Below are positions 1 to 5,690 of a DNA stretch of 5,949 nucleotides, in pieces. The position numbers were made by a program, and so were the translations under genes. Below the pieces are notes generated by a model, which saw nothing but the letters and a program-made list of their open reading frames with translations, did no database searches and was not told where the DNA came from. Origin of the DNA: Nitriliruptoraceae bacterium (GTDB lineage Bacteria > Actinomycetota > Nitriliruptoria > Nitriliruptorales > Nitriliruptoraceae); the NCBI GenBank assembly GCA_007118045.1, contig SKTG01000113.1:1-5949 (forward strand), in the 5' to 3' direction. Position 1 is the stretch's first letter. Each line of letters starts with the position of its first letter.

Positions 1-1814
1 CGGTCCCAAGCCAGCGCCGCAAGCTCCGCGATCCCCGATGCATCCTCCATGCGCATCGCCGCGCGGACCCAGGCCGCCGGCTCGTGCCCGGTCGGCATGT
101 CCGCCAGGCCCAGGTCACCTGTCTTCAGCCGCAACGCGTCCATACCGGAACGCTGCGGCTCCGTTTTCACCCGGATCCGTTCCTGCTCCAGCCGCATCTC
201 TGCCCAGCGCTGCGCCGCCTGCAGCACGGCAGCGAGACGCGTCCGCCCGCGCGGATCCATTGTCCCCACGCTGACCAGAACCGCCGGAGGCAGGACGGAC
301 AGCAACTGACGCTCCAGCCGGCGGATGCGGCGCAGGAGCCGCGCGTGGGCAGACCACGGCAGGGCGTCGAGCGCCCGCGGTACATGGCCCTGCAGTTCGC
401 GGTAGGCCGCCAGCCAGCCGGGGATCATGTCGGTCTTCGGATCGAAGTCCTCCGGGAGACCCAGGCCCCGGATCTTCACCCGTTGCCGTTCGAGGTCCTC
501 GCGGCTGCCCCGGGTACGTTCCAGCTCCTGCTCCAGCTGTCCGGCGAGTTGCCGGGCCGACGTCGCCAGTGCCTGGACCTCTGCCGCCCAGGCGCGCGCA
601 TCGACTGCGGAGCGCCAGCGGCTGTACTCCGTGCGCCAGTCGAGCGGGGCAAGGGCGACCTCCAGCGGTTCGCCGAGCAACGCCGCGAAGCGTCGTTCCC
701 AGTCCGTGAGCGGGTCTGCCCGCTGCACATCGAGCAGCCAGTCCCAATCCCTCACGTCACCGCTGGACACCCCGGCCTCCGCCACTGCCTGGTCCCGCTG
801 ACGCTCCTGGGTGCGGATATCCTCGTCGAGCTGGCTGCGGCGCCGGCCGTCGTCCCGCGCCTGTTCCCGGAAATCGGCCATCCGATCCAACCAGCGCCGG
901 GTCGCGTTCAGCGCCGGCTCGACCGCCTCCGGGTCCAGCGCTCCGAGCCCAAGCCGTTGCTGTTCGACGCGCAGATCCGATTCGTCCGCCTCCAGCGCAG
1001 CGAACCGCTCCCGCACCTCTGCCTGTGCCGCGAGCACGGCCGCGGCCGCCGCCCGAACCTGCCCGGACAGGTCCGAATGCAGCGCTTCCGCCAGCAGCGC
1101 ACGCTCCTGTTCCAGGACCTGCCGCCGGGCCTTGAGCGCGGCTGCGTCGGGCAGTGCAGCGACGCCACCGGCTTCCGGACGAACGAGACGCAGGAGTTGG
1201 CGCAGCAACGCAGGCAGCCCGCCGCGCCATCCCGGCCCGATCCGGACGGCGATCGGAACCTGCAAGCCCAGGCGCTCCAGTCTGGCCGCGGCGACATCCA
1301 CCGAGCTCTCGCCGGCACCCACGAGCAACACCCTGCGGCCTGTCGCCCAGGCGTTCAGCAACAGCGCGAGCACGACCTCGGTTTTCCCGGACCCGGCGCG
1401 CCCCTCGACCAAGGTCAGCCGATCCCGCCGCAAACCGCGACGGACAGCCCGCCTCTGCGACTCGTCGAGCGAGACCGCGGCCAGCAGGTCGGCCGGATCA
1501 TCGGCGGTGGCTTCCGGTTCAGCGTCAGCGGCGGTGCGGGCGGAGCCCTCCATCAACGCCAGCCCGCCGCAGTCCAAGGGATTTCCAGTCAGCAGGGCCT
1601 CCAGCCTTTGGTACTCGCGCAGCCAGTCGCTTCCCGGAACGCCGCCGGCCTCGCGACCCTGCAGCGCTCCGGCGTCCGGCGCGTCCCGGGATGCCATCTC
1701 GCGATGGAAACGAACGATCTGCAGCCAGGGCACGGCATCGGCCACCGCGACGCCGGCCGGCGCCACCGGATCGCGGCCCCCCGCGTTCACCGTCTCCCCA
1801 GCCCTGGTACCCAC
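1..1814 (-). CDS. Superfamily-1 helicase-like ATPase with coiled-coil insertion (partial, C-terminus off left edge)
   Basis: This frame stays open to the left edge, giving 604 visible residues. A Q-motif-like LDESQRRAV (about 116-124) is followed by a Walker A P-loop GRAGSGKT (138-145) and a motif-Ia-like strand with ESSVDV (169-174). This order is typical of SF1 DNA/RNA helicases of the Upf1/DNA2-like (AAA_11/AAA_12) group. Next come long charged Glu/Arg/Gln-rich helices (about 225-347 and 408-450), which look like the coiled-coil insertion some of these proteins carry between the P-loop and Walker B. No DEAx Walker B is visible, so it and the second RecA lobe should lie beyond the edge. The GTG start is chosen for a GAGGGG site 7 nt upstream; an upstream GTG at 1862 and a downstream GTG at 1790 are alternatives, and the first in-frame stop upstream is TGA near 1909. 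The ATPase fold is well supported; helicase activity and substrate are inferred. Confidence 0.75.
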   Translation of the reverse strand, partial: MGTRAGETVNAGGRDPVAPAGVAVADAVPWLQIVRFHREMASRDAPDAGALQGREAGGVPGSDWLREYQRLEALLTGNPLDCGGLALMEGSARTAADAEPEATADDPADLLAAVSLDESQRRAVRRGLRRDRLTLVEGRAGSGKTEVVLALLLNAWATGRRVLLVGAGESSVDVAAARLERLGLQVPIAVRIGPGWRGGLPALLRQLLRLVRPEAGGVAALPDAAALKARRQVLEQERALLAEALHSDLSGQVRAAAAAVLAAQAEVRERFAALEADESDLRVEQQRLGLGALDPEAVEPALNATRRWLDRMADFREQARDDGRRRSQLDEDIRTQERQRDQAVAEAGVSSGDVRDWDWLLDVQRADPLTDWERRFAALLGEPLEVALAPLDWRTEYSRWRSAVDARAWAAEVQALATSARQLAGQLEQELERTRGSREDLERQRVKIRGLGLPEDFDPKTDMIPGWLAAYRELQGHVPRALDALPWSAHARLLRRIRRLERQLLSVLPPAVLVSVGTMDPRGRTRLAAVLQAAQRWAEMRLEQERIRVKTEPQRSGMDALRLKTGDLGLADMPTGHEPAAWVRAAMRMEDASGIAELAALAWD

Positions 1815-1958
1815 GTTCTGGCCCCTCGGATCATCGCTCGCGGGCGTCCCGGCCCGCAGCACACGCGCCGCCCGTCGACAAAACCGGGCGCGGCTGACCT
1901 GATCCTCTCACAATCCGGCCAGCGTACCCAGACGACAGGGGTCCGTGGGCACACCGCT
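1815..1958 (-). other. Intergenic region between the hydroxylase and the ATPase gene
   Basis: This 144-bp gap holds no hairpin followed by a T-run, so no intrinsic terminator can be called. No convincing -35/-10 pair was seen either. A purine-rich stretch near 1900-1906 (minus strand GAGAGGA) is not followed by a usable start in the ATPase frame. Read-through from the hydroxylase gene is possible but not shown. Confidence 0.4.
1822..1827 (-). promoter_or_regulatory. Ribosome binding site deciding the GTG start of the ATPase gene
   Basis: GAGGGG on the minus strand lies 7 nt before GTG at 1814. The other in-frame candidates are weaker: GTG at 1862 has no good purine run at proper spacing, and the GGGGAG before GTG at 1790 is only 3 nt away. 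Confidence 0.45.
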
Positions 1959-2618
1959 TTAGACGAGGTCATCCGGCTGGAGCCGGGCGAGGGCCGCAAG
2001 GGGATTGTCTGCCTGCCGCACGCGGAACCAGGCCGCGATGCTGGCACGCCAGCGGTGCGTCGGCAGCACCGCGTGGGGTACGCTCTGGCTCAGGAACAGC
2101 ACCAGGGTGCCGGCCTCGGGGAGAACCCGCAGCACCTCCCGGTCGTGCGCATCGTAGACCGCGAGTTCACCACCCTGGGCACGGCGCCAGTGGCGGTTCA
2201 GGTAGAGGACGGCCGACAGTCGCCGCGGGTTGTCGTGCTGGAAGGCGTCGACGTGCCGCTGGTAGCCGGCGCCGGGCGGATACAGCGCAAAGTGCGCCTC
2301 GACCTCGAACAAACCCAGCGTCAGGGCAAGATTCACTTCCTGCCGAATCTCCTCCAGACGGGCCAGGAACAGGCGTTGCGCCTCGGTCGACCCGTCCAGC
2401 CAGCGGATCCAGTCTCCGCGGACCGCGGCCGCCAGTCTGCGCCCGCTGCCACGGCCGATTCGGGCCCGGCGCAGCCCCGCGGCCGCCCGCGCCGCGTGGA
2501 TCTCGTCGCGCAGTGCATCGACCAGGGCTGCGTCGAAGTAGCGCGGCAGCACAGCCAGGCCGGAGTTGGCCAGCGCATCGAGATGACTCGGCACAGGGTG
2601 ATACGCGGAAGATTCCAC
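1959..2618 (-). CDS. 2-oxoglutarate/Fe(II)-dependent prolyl-4-hydroxylase-like protein (SM-20/PHD family)
   Basis: This 219-residue protein has the double-stranded beta-helix signature of 2OG oxygenases. HVD supplies the first iron ligands (H122, D124), VPHAVLP holds the distal histidine (H182), and an arginine in RASIAAWF (R191) is placed to bind 2-oxoglutarate. The flanking blocks RGDWIRWLDG, FALYPPGAGYQRHVD and SAVLYLN are typical of bacterial SM-20-related proteins. That group includes the Pseudomonas prolyl hydroxylase PPHD, which modifies a switch-I proline of EF-Tu, so EF-Tu is a reasonable candidate substrate here (inference). All catalytic residues are present, and I see no signal peptide or membrane segment, so it should be cytosolic. 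The GTG start is preferred because GGAG lies 8 nt upstream; a GTG at 2657 would add 13 residues but lacks a ribosome site. It lies 65 bp after the CinA-like gene and may be cotranscribed with it and hemH. Confidence 0.9.
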   Translation of the reverse strand: MESSAYHPVPSHLDALANSGLAVLPRYFDAALVDALRDEIHAARAAAGLRRARIGRGSGRRLAAAVRGDWIRWLDGSTEAQRLFLARLEEIRQEVNLALTLGLFEVEAHFALYPPGAGYQRHVDAFQHDNPRRLSAVLYLNRHWRRAQGGELAVYDAHDREVLRVLPEAGTLVLFLSQSVPHAVLPTHRWRASIAAWFRVRQADNPLAALARLQPDDLV

Positions 2619-2683
2619 GCAGGGGGCTCCGGAGGAAGAAAGACGGGCTGGAACCACCAGGATCGGCGGCCCGACGGACGCTA
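2619..2683 (-). other. Short spacer between the CinA-like gene and the hydroxylase
   Basis: This 65-bp spacer has only a weak 4-bp stem (CTGG/CCAG near 2648-2660) followed by a modestly T-rich run. That is too weak to call a terminator, and no promoter is evident, so the two genes could share a transcript. Confidence 0.4.
2627..2632 (-). promoter_or_regulatory. Ribosome binding site for the hydroxylase (selects GTG 2618)
   Basis: CCGGAG on the minus strand ends 8 nt before GTG at 2618. The upstream in-frame GTG at 2657 has no comparable purine-rich site, and the 13 residues it would add lie far before the first recognisable conserved block. Confidence 0.55.
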
Positions 2684-3505
2684 CTATACCGCGGTCCCGA
2701 CAGGTGAGCCCTCGGTCGAACTGGCCGCACCGCGCATCGGCAGCAACTCGAGTTCGTCCCGCGTCGCCACGAAGCCGGCCTCGACCAGCCCGCGCTGCAG
2801 GGCTTCGAACGCCAACGCGGTGCGCCCAGTCTCCCCACGCACGCCCAGCTCGATCCGCGGCTGGCCTTCGTGGAAACCCGGGAGACTGGAGATGCGCAGG
2901 TCGGGATACTCGGCCTCCATGGCCTCCAGCAGCGGCACGAGGCGGCTTTCCGGAATCCCGAACAGGCGCAGCGCCCGCTCCACCGGCCGCTGCGCCGGCG
3001 CGACCCCGGCGAGATGAGACGCCAGCACCCAGCGCACCATCGGCTCGGCCATTGCCGGGAAACCGGGGACGCAGAAATGCCGCGCGCAGGCGAATCCCGG
3101 GATGCCGTTGACCGGATTCGGGATCAGCGTGGAGCCTTCGGGCAGTTCCGCCATGCGCACCCGGTTCGGATAGGCGTCCTCGCCGAACCGTGCCTCGAGC
3201 AGCGCGACGAACTCCGGGTGCCGGACCAGCGGTCGGCCCAGGGCTCGGGCGAAGCAGCCACGGGTGCGGTCGTCGGGCGTCGCCCCGATTCCCCCGAAAC
3301 TGAACACCCAGGCTTCCCTGCCCAGCGTCTCGCGGAAAGTGTCGGTGAGCAGGTCGGCGTCGTCGCCCACGATGCGCAGCCAGGACAGTTCCAGCCCCAA
3401 TGCCGCAAGCGACTGGATCAGCGCGGCCTGGTGCCGGTCCTGGCGCTTGCCGCTCAGCAACTCGTCGCCGATGATCACCGCCCCGATCTCGATCCGGCCC
3501 GCCAT
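2684..3505 (-). CDS. Stand-alone CinA N-terminal-type (COG1058) molybdopterin-binding-fold protein
   Basis: This 273-residue protein begins with the MoaB/Mog-like fold shared by the N-terminal half of CinA. Visible motifs are IGDELLSG (12-19), GGIGATPDDRTR (71-82), IPNPVNGIPGF (128-138) and FCVPGFPAMAEPM (144-156). Full CinA is roughly 400 residues and carries a C-terminal nicotinamide-nucleotide amidase domain. That domain is absent here; the rest is a CinA-middle-like region rich in ELGVRGE-type strands. Relatives are labelled competence/damage-inducible protein A. ADP-ribose pyrophosphatase activity is known for some COG1058 domains, so a pyridine-nucleotide salvage role is possible, but competence should not be inferred. 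The ATG start lies 9 bp after the hemH stop, with a weak TAGG overlapping that stop 8 nt upstream, which suggests translational coupling. The last 20 or so residues are Ser/Gly/Thr-rich and probably disordered. Confidence 0.88.
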   Translation of the reverse strand: MAGRIEIGAVIIGDELLSGKRQDRHQAALIQSLAALGLELSWLRIVGDDADLLTDTFRETLGREAWVFSFGGIGATPDDRTRGCFARALGRPLVRHPEFVALLEARFGEDAYPNRVRMAELPEGSTLIPNPVNGIPGFACARHFCVPGFPAMAEPMVRWVLASHLAGVAPAQRPVERALRLFGIPESRLVPLLEAMEAEYPDLRISSLPGFHEGQPRIELGVRGETGRTALAFEALQRGLVEAGFVATRDELELLPMRGAASSTEGSPVGTAV

Positions 3506-3514
3506 CGCTGCTGC

Positions 3515-4609
3515 CTACTGCGGCGCGCCCAGCGCCCGCGCCCGCTCGCGCGCCCGGGCGCGGTGTTCCGGGTCGTTGTCCAGCGAGCCGAGCCAGACCC
3601 GTGCGTGGCGCAGCACCAGGTCGGTCAGGAAATCCAGGTGGTCGGGCCGGTCGTTCAGGGCCGGGATATAGCTGAAGTGCTGCCCCCCGGCCTCCAGGAA
3701 GATTTCCCGGTTCTCATCGCCGATCTCCTCGATGGTCTCCAGGCAGTCGGCGGAGAAACCCGGGCAGATCACGTCGACGCTTTTCACGCCCTGTTGCGGC
3801 AGGGACTTCATCGTCTCGTCCGTGTACGGGCGCAGCCACTCCTCGCGACCGAACCGCGACTGGAAGGTCACCTGCCACTGCCCGTCCTGCAGCCCGAGGG
3901 CCTGGGCGAGCTGGAAACCGGTCGCATGGCAAAGGCAGTGGTAGGGATCTCCGGCCAGCAGATAGCGCTTCGGCACGCCGTGGAAGGAGATGATCAGCCG
4001 CTCCGCGCGGCCGTTCTGATCCCAGTGCTCCTGCACGCTGGCGGCCAGCGCATTGATGTAGCCCGGCTCGCGTTCATAGCCGGAAATGAAGCTCAGGTCC
4101 GGCGTCCAGCGCCACCCGCGCAGTTCCTTCGACACGGCATCGAGCGTCGATGCGGTGGTGCTTGCAGCGAACTGCGGGTACAGCGGCAGCACCACGAGCT
4201 TGCGCACCCCCTGCTGGCGCAACTCGTTCAGCGCATCGGGTATCGACGGGTTGCCATAACGCATGCCCACCGCCACCGGGATCGGGCCGGCCTCCAGCTT
4301 GGCGAGGCGCTTGCGGATTCCCTCGGCCTGGCGCTGTGCGATCACCAGCAGCGGCGAGCCCTCGTTGGTCCAGACCTTCGCATAGTTCGCGGCGCTGCGC
4401 CGGGGCCGGATGTTCAGGATCACCCCGTTCAGGATCAGCCACCACAGCGGCCTGGGCACCTCGACCACGCGCGGGTCCCAGAGAAACTCCTTCAGATAGC
4501 GGCGCAGCGCCTTCGGCGTCGGGGCATCCGGGGTGCCCAGGTTGGTGACCAGCACACCGACGTGGCTGGGGCTTCCATGCTGATAATCGGGTTCACCAAG
4601 GTATTTCAA
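3515..4609 (-). CDS. hemH: Ferrochelatase (protoheme ferro-lyase)
   Basis: HemH inserts Fe2+ into protoporphyrin IX, the last step of protoheme synthesis, at the cytosolic face of the inner membrane. The 364-residue length fits a proteobacterial ferrochelatase. Family blocks run in order: VLVTNLGTPDAPT (19-31), IRPRRSAANYAKVW (67-80), the catalytic ISFHGVPKRY with H210 as the metal/porphyrin histidine, TFQSRFGREEWLRPYTDET (248-266), and CPGFSADCLETIEEI (282-296) with the conserved acidic residues. Both catalytic regions are intact. Translation starts at TTG: GAGGAA lies 5 nt upstream, an in-frame TGA sits four codons upstream, and no other start precedes the conserved N-terminus. The C-terminal tail (about 341-364) is Arg/Ala-rich and not conserved. 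A CinA-like gene follows after 9 bp. I see no clear iron- or heme-responsive site upstream. Confidence 0.97.
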   Translation of the reverse strand: MKYLGEPDYQHGSPSHVGVLVTNLGTPDAPTPKALRRYLKEFLWDPRVVEVPRPLWWLILNGVILNIRPRRSAANYAKVWTNEGSPLLVIAQRQAEGIRKRLAKLEAGPIPVAVGMRYGNPSIPDALNELRQQGVRKLVVLPLYPQFAASTTASTLDAVSKELRGWRWTPDLSFISGYEREPGYINALAASVQEHWDQNGRAERLIISFHGVPKRYLLAGDPYHCLCHATGFQLAQALGLQDGQWQVTFQSRFGREEWLRPYTDETMKSLPQQGVKSVDVICPGFSADCLETIEEIGDENREIFLEAGGQHFSYIPALNDRPDHLDFLTDLVLRHARVWLGSLDNDPEHRARARERARALGAPQ

Positions 4610-4816
4610 GCTCGTTCCTCACGGGGATGGACTGGGGGCGCCCGACGGGACGGCCCGGAGAATGGACGGCGGCAGAGGGACCCGGGGTGAGAACCGGGGC
4701 AGGCGCCGCGCCCCCACCCCAGCCGTTACTCCGGGCATCCTGCCCCTCGCCCTTCGGACCCGCCGGCACGGGAGGGAGATGTTCATCCTTGACGGTGGCG
4801 CATGTCGCTATGGTCG
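4610..4816 (-). other. Intergenic region upstream of hemH
   Basis: This 207-bp gap should contain the hemH leader and perhaps its promoter, but no convincing -35/-10 pair is seen. On the minus strand it has several G-runs (4759-4761, 4750-4752, 4743-4746, 4717-4720, 4711-4715), with one 22-nt gap that breaks a strict four-tract quadruplex pattern. A small GGGCA/TGCCC stem occurs near 4734-4746 without a T-run, so no terminator can be assigned to the HNH gene. A 55-codon open frame (4786-4619) is Arg/Pro-rich and is judged spurious. Confidence 0.4.
4615..4620 (-). promoter_or_regulatory. hemH: Ribosome binding site of hemH supporting a TTG start
   Basis: GAGGAA on the minus strand lies 5 nt before TTG at 4609. 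An in-frame TGA at 4621-4619 overlaps the site and blocks any upstream start, while the first ferrochelatase block begins around residue 17. TTG is therefore effectively the only start. Confidence 0.8.
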
Positions 4817-5404
4817 TCAGCTCCGGAGCAGGCGCTCGCGCAGCGGGCTGCTGCGCGGAAAATGGGCCTGCAGGAACTCCATCTGGTCCGCCAGCACACG
4901 CCGGCCCTTCAGGTAAACGTATTCCGCGTGCGTGGGACGGAACGGGATCGCCAGCAGCTGCATGCCGGCCTGTTCCGGGGTGCGTCCGGCCTTGTGGTTG
5001 TTGCAGCGCTTGCAGGCAGTGACAACGTTGGTCCAGGTGTCCCTGCCGCGCTGGCTGAGCGGCGTCACGTGGTCGCGCGAGAGCTCGTGCACTTCGAACC
5101 GGTTGCCGCAGTAAAGACACATGTGTGCGTCGCGACGGAACAGGGTGCTGTTGTTCAGCGGCGGGACGTAGCCCTTGTGCAACGCGCGGTTCGTTCCCTG
5201 GGTGGCGATGATCGAGTTCACCTCCACCACGGACTGGCGCCCGGTGAAGGCGCTGATCCCGCCCCGGATCCGGTACAGCAGGGTACCGCAGGTGTACGCG
5301 ACCTGCCCGCCGTGGTACAGACGCACGGCCTGCTGGTAATCGATCCACTCCAGCGGCATTCCGGAGGCGTCCGTGCGCAGGACCTGCTGTTGCAGCGGTG
5401 CCAT
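4817..5404 (-). CDS. HNH endonuclease family protein
   Basis: This 195-residue protein has a C-terminal HNH nuclease domain (about 94-147). Two zinc-binding pairs, CLYC (C96, C99) and CKRC (C131, C134), frame the catalytic SRDHV segment (D111, H112), TWTNVV (N126) and NNHKAGRTPEQAGM (H137). All expected residues are present, so it should be an active metal-dependent nuclease. The N-terminal 90 residues (LRTDASGMPLEW, YQQAVRLYHGGQVAY) match the small domain usual in this chromosomal HNH family, which is often annotated only as HNH endonuclease. No methyltransferase, specificity subunit, intron or phage gene lies next to it, so a restriction or homing role is not indicated and the target is unknown. 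The ATG start has GGGAG 8 nt upstream (5413-5417). It is divergent from pntA and 207 bp upstream of hemH. Confidence 0.93.
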   Translation of the reverse strand: MAPLQQQVLRTDASGMPLEWIDYQQAVRLYHGGQVAYTCGTLLYRIRGGISAFTGRQSVVEVNSIIATQGTNRALHKGYVPPLNNSTLFRRDAHMCLYCGNRFEVHELSRDHVTPLSQRGRDTWTNVVTACKRCNNHKAGRTPEQAGMQLLAIPFRPTHAEYVYLKGRRVLADQMEFLQAHFPRSSPLRERLLRS

Positions 5405-5438
5405 CGAGCGTGCTCCCGGTGTAACCCGAACTTACCGG

Positions 5439-5467
5439 ACAATAATGAGCAGACGCTGAGAACGCAA
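5439..5467 (-). promoter_or_regulatory. Candidate promoter for the HNH gene
   Basis: On the minus strand TTGCGT (5467-5462) and TATTGT (5444-5439) are 17 bp apart, matching the sigma-70 consensus at 3 and 4 of 6 positions. A start near 5432 would give a leader of about 28 nt containing the GGGAG site. The match is weak and based on position and spacing only. Confidence 0.28.
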
Positions 5468-5485
5468 TCGCCCCGACCCGCAGCA

Positions 5486-5500
5486 GCGGCTTGCAGCCGC
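5486..5500. repeat. Small inverted repeat in the divergent region
   Basis: GCGGCT (5486-5491) and AGCCGC (5495-5500) form a perfect 6-bp stem with a 3-nt loop. No T-run follows on either strand, so it is not a terminator. It lies upstream of both candidate promoters and its role is unknown. Confidence 0.35.
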
Positions 5501-5517
5501 GATCCGGCAGCCCGGAG

Positions 5518-5550
5518 AAACCCGAGGTCGCTTGCGCCCGATTCGGGTTT
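5518..5550. repeat. Inverted repeat AAACCCGA-N17-TCGGGTTT upstream of pntA
   Basis: Two perfectly complementary 8-bp arms, AAACCCGA (5518-5525) and TCGGGTTT (5543-5550), flank 17 bp. The right arm reaches into the expected -35 position of the candidate pntA promoter. It could be a regulator site or chance. It lies upstream of the predicted transcript start, so it is more likely to act as DNA than as RNA. Confidence 0.4.
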
Positions 5551-5570
5551 ATGGCGGGTGCCGATTCGGC
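5537..5570. promoter_or_regulatory. Pair of palindromic sites CCGATTCGG, candidate operator
   Basis: CCGATTCGG occurs twice, at 5538-5546 and 5561-5569. Each is extended by one complementary base pair into an 11-bp odd-centred palindrome (CCCGATTCGGG and GCCGATTCGGC). The centres are 23 bp apart, and the second copy directly abuts the TACACT hexamer. Placement just upstream of the -35 position and within the spacer would suit a repressor. No regulator is identified, and motifs this short can arise by chance in GC-rich DNA. Confidence 0.38.
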
Positions 5571-5576
5571 TACACT
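5548..5576 (+). promoter_or_regulatory. pntA: Candidate sigma-70-like promoter of pntA
   Basis: TACACT (5571-5576) matches the -10 consensus at 4 of 6 positions. TTTATG (5548-5553), 17 bp upstream, is a poor -35. A transcript starting near 5583 would have a leader of about 108 nt. The weak -35 fits either activation or an incorrect call. Confidence 0.38.
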
Positions 5577-5590
5577 CCCGGTCCATTTTG

Positions 5591-5621
5591 GGCCGCCTTG
5601 CACCAACGGGGTGCAGCGGCC
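5591..5621 (+). repeat. Strong hairpin in the presumed pntA leader
   Basis: GGCCGC-CT-TGCACC (5591-5604) pairs with GGTGCA-GCGGCC (5610-5621) around the loop AACGG. This gives 12 base pairs, mostly GC, interrupted by a 2-nt bulge. No T-run follows on either strand, so it is not an ordinary terminator. It sits about 70 nt before the pntA ATG and may affect transcript stability or translation (inference). Confidence 0.5.
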
Positions 5622-5690
5622 GTCCAGAAAACCGATCCGCCAACGCGGCCCTGTGTCAGATCGTGACCACGGGGTCCGGGGAGAGAGCGC

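Larger units (their letters stand above)
5405..5690. other. Divergent intergenic region between the HNH gene and pntA
   Basis: This 286-bp region contains no plausible gene. It carries the candidate promoters for both flanking genes, the palindromic pair, two inverted repeats, the leader hairpin and the pntA ribosome site, GGGGAG at 5678-5683. No tRNA-like cloverleaf was seen. Confidence 0.6.

Noticed and set aside
84..3017. 977-codon open frame on the plus strand
   Set aside because: It is in exact codon-for-codon antisense register with the ATPase and hydroxylase genes. A stop would appear only where those genes use TTA, CTA or TCA, which GC-rich genomes avoid. The minus-strand products show clear family motifs; this one shows none.
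2870..4690. 606-codon open frame on the plus strand
   Set aside because: It is the same kind of antisense shadow, in exact register with hemH and the CinA-like gene, with Arg/Gln/His-rich composition and no recognisable domain.
4711..4761. Possible G-quadruplex on the minus strand upstream of hemH
   Set aside because: Five G-runs are present, but only three have short loops; the next is 22 nt away, so a standard four-tract pattern is not met.
4619..4786. 55-codon frame on the minus strand just before hemH, in the same frame
   Set aside because: The translation is Arg/Pro-rich with no motif. Its AAGG runs directly into the ATG, leaving no spacing for a ribosome site. HemH is already full length, so a broken N-terminal extension is unlikely.
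4593..5606. 337-codon open frame on the minus strand
   Set aside because: It overlaps the HNH gene in a different frame and spans both intergenic regions. Its Pro/Ala/Arg-rich translation has no family resemblance.
5591..5621. Leader hairpin considered as an intrinsic terminator for either direction
   Set aside because: No run of T follows the stem on the plus or the minus strand, and it lies between two divergent gene starts, where no terminator is expected.
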